Below, one piece after another: positions 8,862 through 17,149 of a DNA stretch of 38,976 nucleotides. Position 1 is the stretch's first letter, and every line of letters begins with the position of its first letter. The position numbers and the translations under genes were made by a program. A model generated the notes under the pieces. It was not told the origin of the DNA. It saw nothing but the letters and a program-made list of their open reading frames with translations, and made no database searches. Source of the stretch: Mycobacterium sp. 1245805.9 (lineage in GTDB: Bacteria > Actinomycetota > Actinomycetes > Mycobacteriales > Mycobacteriaceae). Location: assembly GCF_001672915.1 (NCBI RefSeq), contig NZ_LZKR01000124.1, positions 1 to 38,976 of the forward strand. Direction: 5' to 3'.

Positions 8862-8877
8862 GGTGTTTCTCCTGTCT

Positions 8878-10890
8878 CTAGATTGCGCACGCGGCGCGTG
8901 CGCCTTCCTCGGTGGCTTTGCGGATGAGGCCCAGGCCGGTGCAGTCGCCGGCGGCGTGCACCTCGGCGTCCGGCATGGCGGCGACCAGGGCGTCGAACAG
9001 GGCGGTGTCGGGCTGGACCGTTCCGGCGATGACGACGCTCTCGGCGGGCAGCTGCCGGGTGGCGCCGCCGGCGGGCGTAAACACGACGGCCTGCGTCGTG
9101 ATCCGTTCGACGGCCGCGCGGACGTGCACGGTGACGCCGAGCCGGTCGAGGCGATCCATGTGCTCGGTCTTGCGTTTGTTGCCCACCTCGGGGGCAATGT
9201 CCTTGCCGGCCTCGAGGATTGACACGAACCGGCCTCGCGCGGCGAGGAACTCGGCGAGCTCGAGGGCGACCAAGTCGCCGCCGATGATGGCGACCCGCTG
9301 GCCCAACGGCATCCACGCGCGACTCGCCAGCCGGAACGCTGCGGGGTGCAGCAGCCGCTGTAGCCGGCCGGCGAACAGCCGGCCGTCGAGCAATTCGCGT
9401 AACCCGGGACCGGTGTGCACGTGCGGCAGGTCGGCGCCGGGAATGGCCGGCACCGCGACGTGGCCGCCGGTGGCCACCACCACCGCGTCGGGCGCTTGCG
9501 CGGCCACCTCGTCGGCCGAAACACCGCGGCCCAAACGAACTTCGACCGTGCTCGCCTTGATCTCGTCGCGCAGGTATCGCAGGAACGGCTGGTTCTCGGG
9601 ATGCAGGACCGACGCCCAGCGCAGGGCGCCGCCGAGCTGGCCGCCGCGCTCGAACAGCGTGACACGGTGGCCGCGCTCGTCGGCCACGCGGGCTGCCTCC
9701 AGTCCGGCGGGGCCGCCGCCGATCACCACCACGCGCTTGGCGCGGTCGGCGCGCGGCGCGGCCAGCTCGCGCTCCTTGCCGGTGCGGGGGTTGACGGCGC
9801 AGTCGACGGAGAAGCGTTGTTCCATTGCGTCGATGCAGTTTTCACACGAGATGCACTTGCGGACCCGGTGCGCCCGGCCGGACCGCAGCTTGCCGGGCAG
9901 GTCCGGGTCGGCAAGCAGCGGGCGGCCCATCGCGACGAAATCGGCGCGCCCGTCGGCCAGGATCCGTTCGGCCCGCGCCGGGTCGTGGATGCGGCCCACG
10001 GCGATCACCGGCACGTCGACGACCTGCTTGACCGCGGCCGCGGCGCCGACGTTGAGCTCGTCGCCGTCGTCGGCGCCGTTGACCATGCCCGTAACGAGCC
10101 GGTCGATCACGCCGCCGCTGACGTGAAACGCGCTCACGCCGGCGGCGACGAGTTCGGTGGCCAGTCGCGCGGTTTCGTAGATGGGACGCCCGCCCGCCAC
10201 CCGTTCGTAGCCGGAGATGCGCAGCGTGATCGGCACGGCGTCGCCGATCTCCGAGCGGATCGCGGCCAGCGCCTCGAGCACCACCCGCACCCGCCCGCGG
10301 GACGAGTCGCCGCGGTAGTCGTCGGTGCGCCGATTGCGTTGCGGGGCAAGGAAAGATCCCAGCAGCATGTAGCCGTGCGCGGCGTGTAACTCGATGCCGT
10401 CGTAGCCGGCCTCGACGGCACGGCGCGCCGCGGCCTTGAACAGATCGAACACCTCGCAGAGCTGGCGCTTGCTGATCTCGGCCGACGGGCGCCCGGTGAG
10501 GTAGGAGGGGATCACCGAGGGCCCCAGCGAGGTGACGCCGAACATCTCCGGTCCGAGCCCGTCGGGCCCGGCGTGCACGATCTGGGGCTGGATCTTGGCG
10601 CCGTGTTCGTGCACCACCTCGACCAGCGCCCGGTGCGCCTCGACCGCGTCGTCGGTGGCCAGGTGCAGGCCCCCGGGCGTCTCGGGGTGATGGTGGTCGA
10701 CCCCGGTGGCGCCCAACGTGATCAGGCCGACGCCGCCCTTGGCGCGCGCGGCGAAGTAGTCGCAGGTGCGCTGTGACGGCAGCCCGTCCGGGGTGCCGTA
10801 CATCGTCTCCATGGGAGACATGACCACCCGGTTGCGCACCGCCATGGCGCCGATTCGTCCCGGCGCCAAGAGGTGGGGAAAGCTGGTCAC
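8878..10890 (-). CDS. OYE-family NAD(P)H:flavin oxidoreductase with Fe-S and FAD domains (2,4-dienoyl-CoA reductase-like)
   Basis: 670 residues. The N-terminal FMN TIM barrel (1-340) has RNRVVMSPM, QIVHAG, and GIELHAAHGYMLLGSFLAP followed by NRRTDDYRG, as in the OYE/2,4-dienoyl-CoA reductase/trimethylamine dehydrogenase family. A 4Fe-4S motif follows: CISCENC...C, spacing C-x2-C-x2-C-x11-C. Then comes a pyridine-nucleotide-disulfide-type FAD domain (VVVIGGGPAGLEAARVA) with an inserted NAD(P) domain (VAIIGGDLVALELAEFLA). The family reduces activated C=C bonds, for example dienoyl-CoA. Start is GTG at 10890, with a weak ribosome site only 15 nt after the adhB stop. I do not recall this gene between Rv0760c and Rv0761c in M. 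tuberculosis, so it may be a lineage-specific insertion in the operon. Confidence 0.93.
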   Translation of the reverse strand: MTSFPHLLAPGRIGAMAVRNRVVMSPMETMYGTPDGLPSQRTCDYFAARAKGGVGLITLGATGVDHHHPETPGGLHLATDDAVEAHRALVEVVHEHGAKIQPQIVHAGPDGLGPEMFGVTSLGPSVIPSYLTGRPSAEISKRQLCEVFDLFKAAARRAVEAGYDGIELHAAHGYMLLGSFLAPQRNRRTDDYRGDSSRGRVRVVLEALAAIRSEIGDAVPITLRISGYERVAGGRPIYETARLATELVAAGVSAFHVSGGVIDRLVTGMVNGADDGDELNVGAAAAVKQVVDVPVIAVGRIHDPARAERILADGRADFVAMGRPLLADPDLPGKLRSGRAHRVRKCISCENCIDAMEQRFSVDCAVNPRTGKERELAAPRADRAKRVVVIGGGPAGLEAARVADERGHRVTLFERGGQLGGALRWASVLHPENQPFLRYLRDEIKASTVEVRLGRGVSADEVAAQAPDAVVVATGGHVAVPAIPGADLPHVHTGPGLRELLDGRLFAGRLQRLLHPAAFRLASRAWMPLGQRVAIIGGDLVALELAEFLAARGRFVSILEAGKDIAPEVGNKRKTEHMDRLDRLGVTVHVRAAVERITTQAVVFTPAGGATRQLPAESVVIAGTVQPDTALFDALVAAMPDAEVHAAGDCTGLGLIRKATEEGARAACAI

Positions 10891-10905
10891 TGAGGACCGG
10901 TCGGA

Positions 10906-12033
10906 TTACCGGTCGGCGTCGGTGTACCGGATGACGCCGCGGATGTTCTTGCCGTCCAGCATGTCCTGGTAGCCGTCGTTGATCTGCTCGAGCTTGTACT
11001 GGCGAGTGATCATGTCGTCCAGGTTGAGCTTGCCGGCCTTGTACATCGACAGCAGCTGCGGGATGTCGTACTGCGGGTTGCCGCCGCCGAAGATGGTGCC
11101 CTGCAGGTTCTTCTGCATCAGGGTGAGCATCGCCAGGTTCAGGTTGACGTTGGTGTCCAGCAGGCTGCCGATCGCGGTCAGTACGCAGGTGCCGCCCTTT
11201 TGGGTGATGTTCAGGTAGGCGTCGACGTCGGCGCCGTGCAGCTCGCCGACCGTCACGACCACCTTGTGGGCCATCAGGCCGTAGGTGACCTCGGCCATGC
11301 CGGCCAGCGCGGCGTTGATGTCGGGGTAGACGTGGGTGGCGCCGAACTTGAGGGCCTGATCGCGCTTCCACTCCACCGGGTCGATCGCGAAGACGTAGCG
11401 GGCGCCCGCGTTGACGGCGCCCTGCAGAGCCGCCATGCCCACGCCCCCGACGCCGACGATGGCGACGTCCTGGCCCGGCCGGATGTCGGCGGTGCGGACC
11501 GCCGAACCGTAGCCGGTGGTGACGCCGCAGCCGACCAGGGCGGCCACCTCAAACGGGACCGACGGGTCGATCTTCACCACCGAGCTGCGGTGCACGACCA
11601 TGTACGGCGAGAAGGTGCCCAGCAGCGTCATCGGAAAGACGTTCTGGCCGCGGGCCTGGATGCGGAAGGTGCCGTCGGAAACCGCGGCGCCACCGAGCAG
11701 CCCCGCCCCGAGGTCACACAGGTTGCGCATGCCGGCCTGACACGTCGGGCAGGACCCGCAGGACGGGATGAACGACAACACCACGTGGTCGCCCGGGGCA
11801 ATGTCCTCCACGCCGGGCCCCACCTCGGTGACGATGCCCGCGCCCTCGTGGCCGCCCAGCACCGGGAAGCCCGCCATCGGGATGCCGCCGGTGACCAGGT
11901 GATGGTCGGAGTGGCACATGCCCGCCGCTTCCATCTGGATCTTGACCTCGTGGGCCTGAGGGTCGCCGATCTCGATCTCCTCGACGGACCACGGCTGGTT
12001 GAACTCCCAGATCAGAGCGCCTTTTGTCTTCAT
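10906..12033 (-). CDS. adhB: Zinc-dependent alcohol dehydrogenase AdhB (Rv0761c-like)
   Basis: 375 residues from ATG at 12033, with ggagg 7 nt upstream; a TTG two codons earlier is less likely. Catalytic zinc ligands are C40 (GMCHSD), H62/E63 (GGHEGAG) and C169 (VGCGVTTG). Structural zinc Cys are C92, C95, C98 and C106. The Rossmann segment is VAIVGVGGVGMAAL. This is the class of long-chain mycobacterial zinc ADHs that oxidise alcohols to aldehydes with NAD or a bound cofactor. It opens an operon with the flavoenzyme and the NTF2-like protein, and its promoter carries a KstR-like operator. It probably oxidises an alcohol made by the neighbouring P450s (inference). Confidence 0.95.
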   Translation of the reverse strand: MKTKGALIWEFNQPWSVEEIEIGDPQAHEVKIQMEAAGMCHSDHHLVTGGIPMAGFPVLGGHEGAGIVTEVGPGVEDIAPGDHVVLSFIPSCGSCPTCQAGMRNLCDLGAGLLGGAAVSDGTFRIQARGQNVFPMTLLGTFSPYMVVHRSSVVKIDPSVPFEVAALVGCGVTTGYGSAVRTADIRPGQDVAIVGVGGVGMAALQGAVNAGARYVFAIDPVEWKRDQALKFGATHVYPDINAALAGMAEVTYGLMAHKVVVTVGELHGADVDAYLNITQKGGTCVLTAIGSLLDTNVNLNLAMLTLMQKNLQGTIFGGGNPQYDIPQLLSMYKAGKLNLDDMITRQYKLEQINDGYQDMLDGKNIRGVIRYTDADR

Positions 12034-12104
12034 GAACAACCTCCATTAGCAAGCTCTGGCCGAAAATTCGGCAAGACGGCCGGTCAGGGCCCTGACGTCA
12101 TTTT

Positions 12105-12118
12105 TAGAACGTGTTCTC
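12105..12118 (-). promoter_or_regulatory. KstR-like operator upstream of adhB
   Basis: Plus-strand TAGAACGTGTTCTC, a near-perfect AGAAC-N2-GTTCT palindrome. It fits the KstR consensus TnnAACnnGTTnnA at every fixed position but the last. KstR is the TetR-family repressor of cholesterol catabolism in mycobacteria. The site starts about 6 nt downstream of the inferred transcription start, a place where a repressor could block. Binding is inferred. Confidence 0.55.
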
Positions 12119-12130
12119 GTTCGCCAGACC

Positions 12131-12158
12131 ATTATGACGTGCGTCACCGGGCTGTCGA
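12131..12158 (-). promoter_or_regulatory. adhB promoter (-35 TCGACA, -10 CATAAT)
   Basis: On the minus strand TCGACA (complement 12153-12158) and CATAAT (complement 12131-12136) are separated by 16 nt, a good sigma-A fit. The transcription start would fall near 12124, about 90 nt before the adhB ATG. It indicates that adhB is not simply read through from the cyp51 operon, whose last stop is at 12188. Confidence 0.45.
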
Positions 12159-12187
12159 CAAGGGGGGACCACCAACTGGTCGGGAGA

Positions 12188-12742
12188 TCACCAGATCGGA
12201 ACGGGCGCCTGTCCGAGCGGGTAGTAGCCGGGCAGCTTCTCGCCGGCGACGCTGCGTTCGATCCGCCGCTGCATGCCTGCGGACAGATCGCCGGACTCGA
12301 TGAGTGTCGCGAACATCTTGGCGACGTGACCGAAGTCGAAGAAGTCACGCTGCCATTCGATGAGTTGGTCACCGTTGAGGCGGAACCAGCTGCCGCCGAT
12401 GCCGTAGATCTCGTCCTGGGTGCCGTCGGTCTTGTTGACGATCTGCTTCCAGAAGCCGACGATCTCGCCCTGCTTCTCGTCGATGAGCACCTTCTGGTAC
12501 TCGTAGACCCAGTTCTCCAGGCCCTCCATCTCCAGGCCGAGCGCGATGTCGCGGATCTCGTCGACGCCGACGCACATCACGTCTTCCTTGGGGCCGATGT
12601 TCCACCCGTAGGTGGCGTCCTTGGCGTAGAAGTCCGCCAGCGGCTTCCAGTCGCCGGCTTTTTCGCAGTCCGCGTTGGCCTGCAGCCAGCGGTCGACCCA
12701 TGCCTCGAGTTCCGCGCGTGAGTGTGACGGCTCCGACGTCAT
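12188..12742 (-). CDS. SnoaL/NTF2-like protein (Rv0762c-like)
   Basis: 184 residues from ATG at 12742. Segments: WVDRWLQANADCEKAGDWKPLADFYAKDATYGWNIGP, then GFWKQIVNKTDGTQDEIYGIGGSWFRLNGDQLIEWQRDFFD. This is the alpha+beta cone pattern of NTF2/SnoaL folds, longer than Rv0760c. It starts 2 nt after the ferredoxin stop, with only a weak purine-rich site, so translation is probably coupled. It is the last gene of the TetR-cyp123-SDR-cyp51-ferredoxin operon. The catalytic role is unknown; the family includes cyclases, isomerases and dehydratases. Confidence 0.9.
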   Translation of the reverse strand: MTSEPSHSRAELEAWVDRWLQANADCEKAGDWKPLADFYAKDATYGWNIGPKEDVMCVGVDEIRDIALGLEMEGLENWVYEYQKVLIDEKQGEIVGFWKQIVNKTDGTQDEIYGIGGSWFRLNGDQLIEWQRDFFDFGHVAKMFATLIESGDLSAGMQRRIERSVAGEKLPGYYPLGQAPVPIW

Positions 12743-12744
12743 TG

Positions 12745-12966
<222 letters not shown>

Positions 12967-14319
12967 TTACGCGCTGCGCTTGCGGTAGCGGGCCTTGGCC
13001 GGCCGGGCGAGCTGGACGACCATCTTGGAGTGGTCGTTGTGGTAGCTGTCGGCGGGCTGCGCCATCTCGAACTCGTACTCGCGCAACAGGACCGAGAAGA
13101 TCGCCTTGATCTGCATCTGGGCGAACGCGGCGCCGACGCAGCGGTGTCGGCCCGCGCCGAACGGAATCCAGGTCCATCGGTTGACGATGTCGGCCTGCTC
13201 GGGCTTGTTGTAGCGGTCGGGGTTGAAGGCGTCCGGATCGGGAAAGTCCTCGGGAATCCGGTTCGAGATCGCCGGGGAGGCCGCGACGTAGTCGCCGTCG
13301 TGAATCGGGAAGCCTTCGACCTCGAACTCGCCCTTGGCGACCCGCATCAGGATGATCAGCGGCGGATGCAGTCGCAGGGTTTCCTTGACCACGTTGTCCA
13401 GCTTCGGAATCGAGCGCAGCGCATGGAAACTCACCTCCTGACCGTCGGCGTAGAGCTCGTCGAGCTCGGCCAGCACCTCGGCGTACACCTCGGGATGGCG
13501 GATGAGCTCGATCAGGGTCCACGCGGAGGTTCCCGAGCTGGTGTGGTGCCCGGCGAACATCAGCGAGATGAACATCCCGGTGACCTCGTCGGCAGAGAAA
13601 CGCGGGTTGCCGTCGTCATCCTTGATCGATACCAGCACGTCGAGCATGTCGCGGTCGGCCTTGTCCTTCGGCGGATTGGCCAGTCGCTGGTTCATGATCT
13701 CCTGCACCACCGCAACGAGTTTCACGCGCGCTTCATCGCGACGCTTGAAGCTCTCGATCGGGAGGTACGGGTCGACGTAGCACAGCGGGTCGGTGCCGCG
13801 CTCGAGCTCGTGGTAGTACTCCGCGAATCGGTGGTCGAGCTGTTCGCGGAACTTCAGGCCGATCAGGCAGGCCGTCGAGGTATAGATGGTCAGCTCGGCG
13901 AAGAAGTCGAGCAGCTCGATTTCGCCCTCGTCGCCCCAGTTCGCGATCATCTTCTTGACTTCGCCCTCGATGGTGGCGGCGTGGCCCTTCATCTGCTCGC
14001 CGCGCAGCGCCGAGTTGTGCAGCATCTCTTTGCGCCGCTCGGGGCTGGCGTCGAACACCACGCCCTTGCCGAAGATCGGTGTCATGAACGGATAGGCCTC
14101 GGCCTGGTCCAGGTCCTCGTCGGCGGAGCGGAAGAAGAATTCGTTGGCGCTGGCACCGGACAGCAAGATGACGTGCTTGCCGGCCAACTGGAACCAGCCG
14201 ACGTCGCCGCACTCGTCGCGCACGCGTTGCATCAAACCGATTGGGTCGGTGCGGAATTCCTCCAAATGACCGTGCTCTTCTTCGCCGCCGGAAACCCGCG
14301 GCACAATCGCTGTGGTCAT
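12967..14319 (-). CDS. cyp51: Cytochrome P450 CYP51 (sterol 14-alpha-demethylase)
   Basis: 450 residues from ATG at 14319. Closely collinear with M. tuberculosis CYP51B1: PRVSGG near the N-terminus, the B-C region YPFMTPIFGKGVVFDASPERRKEM, I-helix AGHHTSSGT, ETLRLHPP (ExxR), and heme loop FGAGRHRCVG with the thiolate Cys near residue 394. The enzyme removes the 14-alpha methyl group of lanosterol-type sterols in vitro. Mycobacteria are not thought to make cholesterol, so the natural substrate is unclear. The ATG overlaps the SDR stop as ATGA, and the ferredoxin follows. An aagagggg site precedes the start. A frame open upstream to 14496 lies inside the SDR and is not used. Confidence 0.98.
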   Translation of the reverse strand: MTTAIVPRVSGGEEEHGHLEEFRTDPIGLMQRVRDECGDVGWFQLAGKHVILLSGASANEFFFRSADEDLDQAEAYPFMTPIFGKGVVFDASPERRKEMLHNSALRGEQMKGHAATIEGEVKKMIANWGDEGEIELLDFFAELTIYTSTACLIGLKFREQLDHRFAEYYHELERGTDPLCYVDPYLPIESFKRRDEARVKLVAVVQEIMNQRLANPPKDKADRDMLDVLVSIKDDDGNPRFSADEVTGMFISLMFAGHHTSSGTSAWTLIELIRHPEVYAEVLAELDELYADGQEVSFHALRSIPKLDNVVKETLRLHPPLIILMRVAKGEFEVEGFPIHDGDYVAASPAISNRIPEDFPDPDAFNPDRYNKPEQADIVNRWTWIPFGAGRHRCVGAAFAQMQIKAIFSVLLREYEFEMAQPADSYHNDHSKMVVQLARPAKARYRKRSA

Positions 14320-15137
14320 GGCATCCCCTCTTCGCCGAGTCCGAGCTTCTGGCGATCTTTGTTGTCGGCCAACGGGGCTTCGGGCTGAAGCTCCATGTTC
14401 GCGATGAAGCCACCGCGCGGTGTCTCGGCGACGAACGTGATGGCTCGTGCCAGGTCCGCCGCGCGCAGGAAGTAGTCGTGGCGGGCCTGGCCCCACTTGG
14501 CCCAGTCCTCGAGTGCGGGGCCGATCTTTTCGGCGGGCAGGCTCCAGCCCATCGCCGTTTTCGTGGGCCCGGGGTGCACGATCGAGGCCCGCACGCCGGT
14601 GCCCTCGAGCTCCATCTGGAAGTTGGTGACCATCGCGACGAGCGCGGCCTTGGCGGCGCCGTAGGCGCCCATGTGCGGCCGCTGGCGCAGGGCGACATCG
14701 GAGCCGACGAAAATCAGGTCGCCGCGCTGCCGGTCGAGCATGCCGGGCAGCACCGCGGCGGCGAGCCGGTTGGCGCCGACGAGGTGGATTTGCAGCTGCG
14801 ACTCGAACTCGTCGGTGGTGATCTCGGCCAGCTTGCCGAAGTACGTGTCGCCCGCGCCGGTCACCAGCACCTCGATGTCGCCGAGCGCATCGACCGACTG
14901 TGCGACAAACGACTTCACCGAATTCGGGTCGGTGACGTCCAGGTGGAATCCGACCGCCTCGCCGCCCTCGGCGTTGATCTTGCCGACGATGTCGTTGAGC
15001 TTTTCCACCCGGCGCGCGCCCAGGGCGACCGGGAAGCCGTGCGCCGCCATTTCGATTGCGGTGGCCTCGCCGATCCCGGAGGAGGCGCCGGCCACGATCG
15101 TGGGCCGCCGTTCGGGCAGGGGGTCAAAGCGGGGCAT
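14316..15137 (-). CDS. Short-chain dehydrogenase/reductase (Rv0765c-like)
   Basis: 273 residues. NAD(P)-binding GASSGIG near the N-terminus followed by ARR suggests NADP preference. D in HLDVTD contacts the adenine. The usual NNAG is TGAG here. Catalytic residues are S in FVGSDVA and Y-x3-K in YGAAKAAL. The C-terminal lid is long (WSLPAEKIGPALEDWAKWGQARHDYFLR). Its ATG directly follows the cyp123 stop (TGAATG), and its stop overlaps the cyp51 ATG. It probably oxidises or reduces a hydroxyl or ketone on the same substrate as CYP51/CYP123 (inference). Confidence 0.95.
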   Translation of the reverse strand: MPRFDPLPERRPTIVAGASSGIGEATAIEMAAHGFPVALGARRVEKLNDIVGKINAEGGEAVGFHLDVTDPNSVKSFVAQSVDALGDIEVLVTGAGDTYFGKLAEITTDEFESQLQIHLVGANRLAAAVLPGMLDRQRGDLIFVGSDVALRQRPHMGAYGAAKAALVAMVTNFQMELEGTGVRASIVHPGPTKTAMGWSLPAEKIGPALEDWAKWGQARHDYFLRAADLARAITFVAETPRGGFIANMELQPEAPLADNKDRQKLGLGEEGMP

Positions 15138-16349
15138 TCAGCGGACCTCCACGCTCATTGGTAGGTGAGCGAATCCGCGCACATTGCTCGAATGGACGCG
15201 GACGGCGTTGGCCTCGTCCACTTCATATCCGCGGATCCGCTTGAACAACTCGGTCAGCGCCACCCTGGCCTCCATCCGGGCGAGGTGGGCGCCCAGGCAG
15301 AAGTGTGCGCCGCTGCCGAAACTCAGTAGCTTGGGCCCGATTTCGCGACCGATCAGGAAGTCGTCGGGCTCGTCGAAGACCCGCTCGTCACGATGCCCCG
15401 AACCGGGCAGCAGCAGCAGGACGTCGCCCTCCGGGATCGTGGTGCCGTAGAGGGTGAGCTCTCCCGACACGGTGCGGGCCAGGATCTGGCTGGAGGTGTC
15501 GTAGCGCAGCGTCTCCTCGACCCACAGCGGCACCCGGGACAGGTCGGCGTAGACCGGCGCCAGCTGGTCAGGGTTCTTGTGGCCCCAAAAGGCGGCGTTG
15601 GCAAGGAGTTTGGTGGTCGTCTCGTTGCCGGCGATCACCATGAGGAACATGAACCCGAGGATCTCGTCGTCGGTGAGCCGGTCGCCGTCGATCTCGGCTT
15701 CCAGCAGCGCCGACGTCAGGTCGTCCGTTAGCTTCTTGCGCCGCTCGGCCACCATCCCCTGGTAGTAGACGATGAGGTTGATGGAGGCCTCGACCGCCTC
15801 CGGCGGCACGTCGGTGACACCCTCGTCGCGGTGCATCACGCCGTCGGCCCAGGCGCGCACCTGTGCTCGGTCCGGCTCCGGCACACCCATCAGCTCGGAG
15901 ATGACGTCCATGGGCAGCTTGCCGGCGAACTCGTCGATGTAGTCGACCGTGCCGTCCGTCGCCCTGTCCAGCATGGTGTCCAGGTGCCGCGTCGCGATCT
16001 CGGTGACGCGGGGCTCGAGTTCGCGAATCCGACGCGGGGTGAAGCCCTTTGAGACCAGGGTGCGCAGACGCAGGTGCGCGGGATCGTCCATCGCCAGAAA
16101 CGACATCGTCTTGCTGGCGTGCGGGCCGCGCGATGCCGGATCCAGCGAGACACCGAATTTGTTGGAAAGCGTTGTGCTGTTACGGAATCCCTGCAGCACG
16201 TCTTGATGCCGCGACAACGCCCAGAACTTCAGTTCCTCGTTGCGGTACAGCGGCGCCTCGTCGCGAAGTCGCTTGTAGTAGGGGTAGGGATCCTCGTGGA
16301 AGTCGTAGTTGTAGGGATCCAAGACCGGCTTTTCGGTCTGTACGGTCAT
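15138..16349 (-). CDS. cyp123: Cytochrome P450 CYP123 (Rv0766c-like)
   Basis: 403 residues from ATG at 16349. Motifs: N-terminal LDPYNYDFHEDPYPYYKRLRDE, C-helix DDPAHLRLRTLVSKGFTPRRI, I-helix MVIAGNETTTKL, ExxR in VEETLRYD, heme loop FGSGAHFCLGAHLARMEA. Soluble class I bacterial P450, presumably fed by the ferredoxin two genes downstream. The natural substrate of CYP123 is unknown. Its ATG overlaps the TetR stop as ATGA, so regulator and P450 are translationally coupled. Upstream extension of the frame to 16604 lies within the TetR gene. Confidence 0.96.
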   Translation of the reverse strand: MTVQTEKPVLDPYNYDFHEDPYPYYKRLRDEAPLYRNEELKFWALSRHQDVLQGFRNSTTLSNKFGVSLDPASRGPHASKTMSFLAMDDPAHLRLRTLVSKGFTPRRIRELEPRVTEIATRHLDTMLDRATDGTVDYIDEFAGKLPMDVISELMGVPEPDRAQVRAWADGVMHRDEGVTDVPPEAVEASINLIVYYQGMVAERRKKLTDDLTSALLEAEIDGDRLTDDEILGFMFLMVIAGNETTTKLLANAAFWGHKNPDQLAPVYADLSRVPLWVEETLRYDTSSQILARTVSGELTLYGTTIPEGDVLLLLPGSGHRDERVFDEPDDFLIGREIGPKLLSFGSGAHFCLGAHLARMEARVALTELFKRIRGYEVDEANAVRVHSSNVRGFAHLPMSVEVR

Positions 16350-16966
16350 TGCTCTTCTCCAGGGCGGGGCAGGATGAGTCCGACGACATAGCCCAAACGG
16401 TCGGCGATCTGGTGATAGGTGAACTGGCCGCTGGCGGCTTGTACCAGTGCGCCGAAAAAAGCCATCTCGAGCGCGGACACCGTGTTGGGGTCGGCGCCGG
16501 GCCCGATCGCGGTGGAGATGCGGCGGTGGATCTCTGCGCCGATCCGGTCGCGCGCGGCGCCCACGGCGGGGTCGGCGCCGCCGCCCAGCAACGCCGTCGT
16601 GCATGCCGCCCCGACTTCCGGTTCGTCGGCGACCACCAGCGCAAGGTGGCGCAACACCTTGTCCACCCGGACCGGCATCGGGTCGTTGACGTCGGTGAAG
16701 TACGGGACTTGCCGGACCAGGTCGAGGTAGACCTCCGCAATCAAGTGGTTCTTCGACGAGAAGTAGGTGTAGGCGGTGGCCGGGGCGACCTTGGCCCGGG
16801 CAGCCACCGCGCGGACCGTCAGGTCGGCGTAGGACTTCTCGCGGAGGGTTTCGATGCCGGCAGCAAGCACCTTGCGGAACGTCTCTTCCTGGCGGCGGTT
16901 GCGCACCGGCTCTCCGGTCTGGTGGCCTGCCTGGGATGCGACAGTAACCAGGGCATCGCTGGACAC
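16346..16966 (-). CDS. TetR-family regulator (Rv0767c-like)
   Basis: 206 residues. The N-terminal HTH is visible in TFRKVLAAGIETLREKSYADLTVRAVAARAKVAPATAYTYFSSKNHLI. The C-terminal ligand domain is Ala-rich and helical. GTG start at 16966; TAGCGT (complement 16973-16978) lies 6 nt upstream, so the mRNA is probably leaderless. A perfect 14-bp palindrome (16960-16973) covers the start codon, and a related palindrome lies in the aldA promoter. The regulator therefore probably represses both its own operon and the divergent aldA operon. A small lipid or acyl ligand is likely but unknown. Confidence 0.94.
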   Translation of the reverse strand: MSSDALVTVASQAGHQTGEPVRNRRQEETFRKVLAAGIETLREKSYADLTVRAVAARAKVAPATAYTYFSSKNHLIAEVYLDLVRQVPYFTDVNDPMPVRVDKVLRHLALVVADEPEVGAACTTALLGGGADPAVGAARDRIGAEIHRRISTAIGPGADPNTVSALEMAFFGALVQAASGQFTYHQIADRLGYVVGLILPRPGEEQ

Positions 16967-16973
16967 GTGTCCA
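16960..16973. promoter_or_regulatory. Palindromic operator at the TetR start codon
   Basis: TGGACACGTGTCCA is a perfect 14-bp palindrome with core GGACA-CG-TGTCC (16961-16972). It spans the inferred transcription and translation start of the TetR gene and abuts its -10 box. The same half-sites recur at 17109-17120. Confidence 0.65.
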
Positions 16974-17108
16974 CGCTATCGGACGTCGGGGACGGGAAGC
17001 AAGCGTGAATTGTGAAAGCGCAGGTTAACGGGGGATGGGCGGCCGGTAAGCCGCCGCGTGCGTGATCGGGCCTTGCACCGCGGATGGCCCGGCGACTAGG
17101 GTTCGGTC

Positions 17109-17128
17109 GGACAACTGTCCACTAGCCT
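17109..17128 (+). promoter_or_regulatory. aldA promoter with second TetR-type operator
   Basis: GGACAACTGTCC (17109-17120) repeats the GGACA-N2-TGTCC half-sites found at the TetR start. It lies 2 nt before a -10 box TAGCCT (17123-17128), so bound repressor would occupy the -35/-10 spacer. Right flanks agree too (TGTCCAC in both). Confidence 0.6.
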
Positions 17129-17149
17129 GACTAGGCGGGAGCGGGAGAT

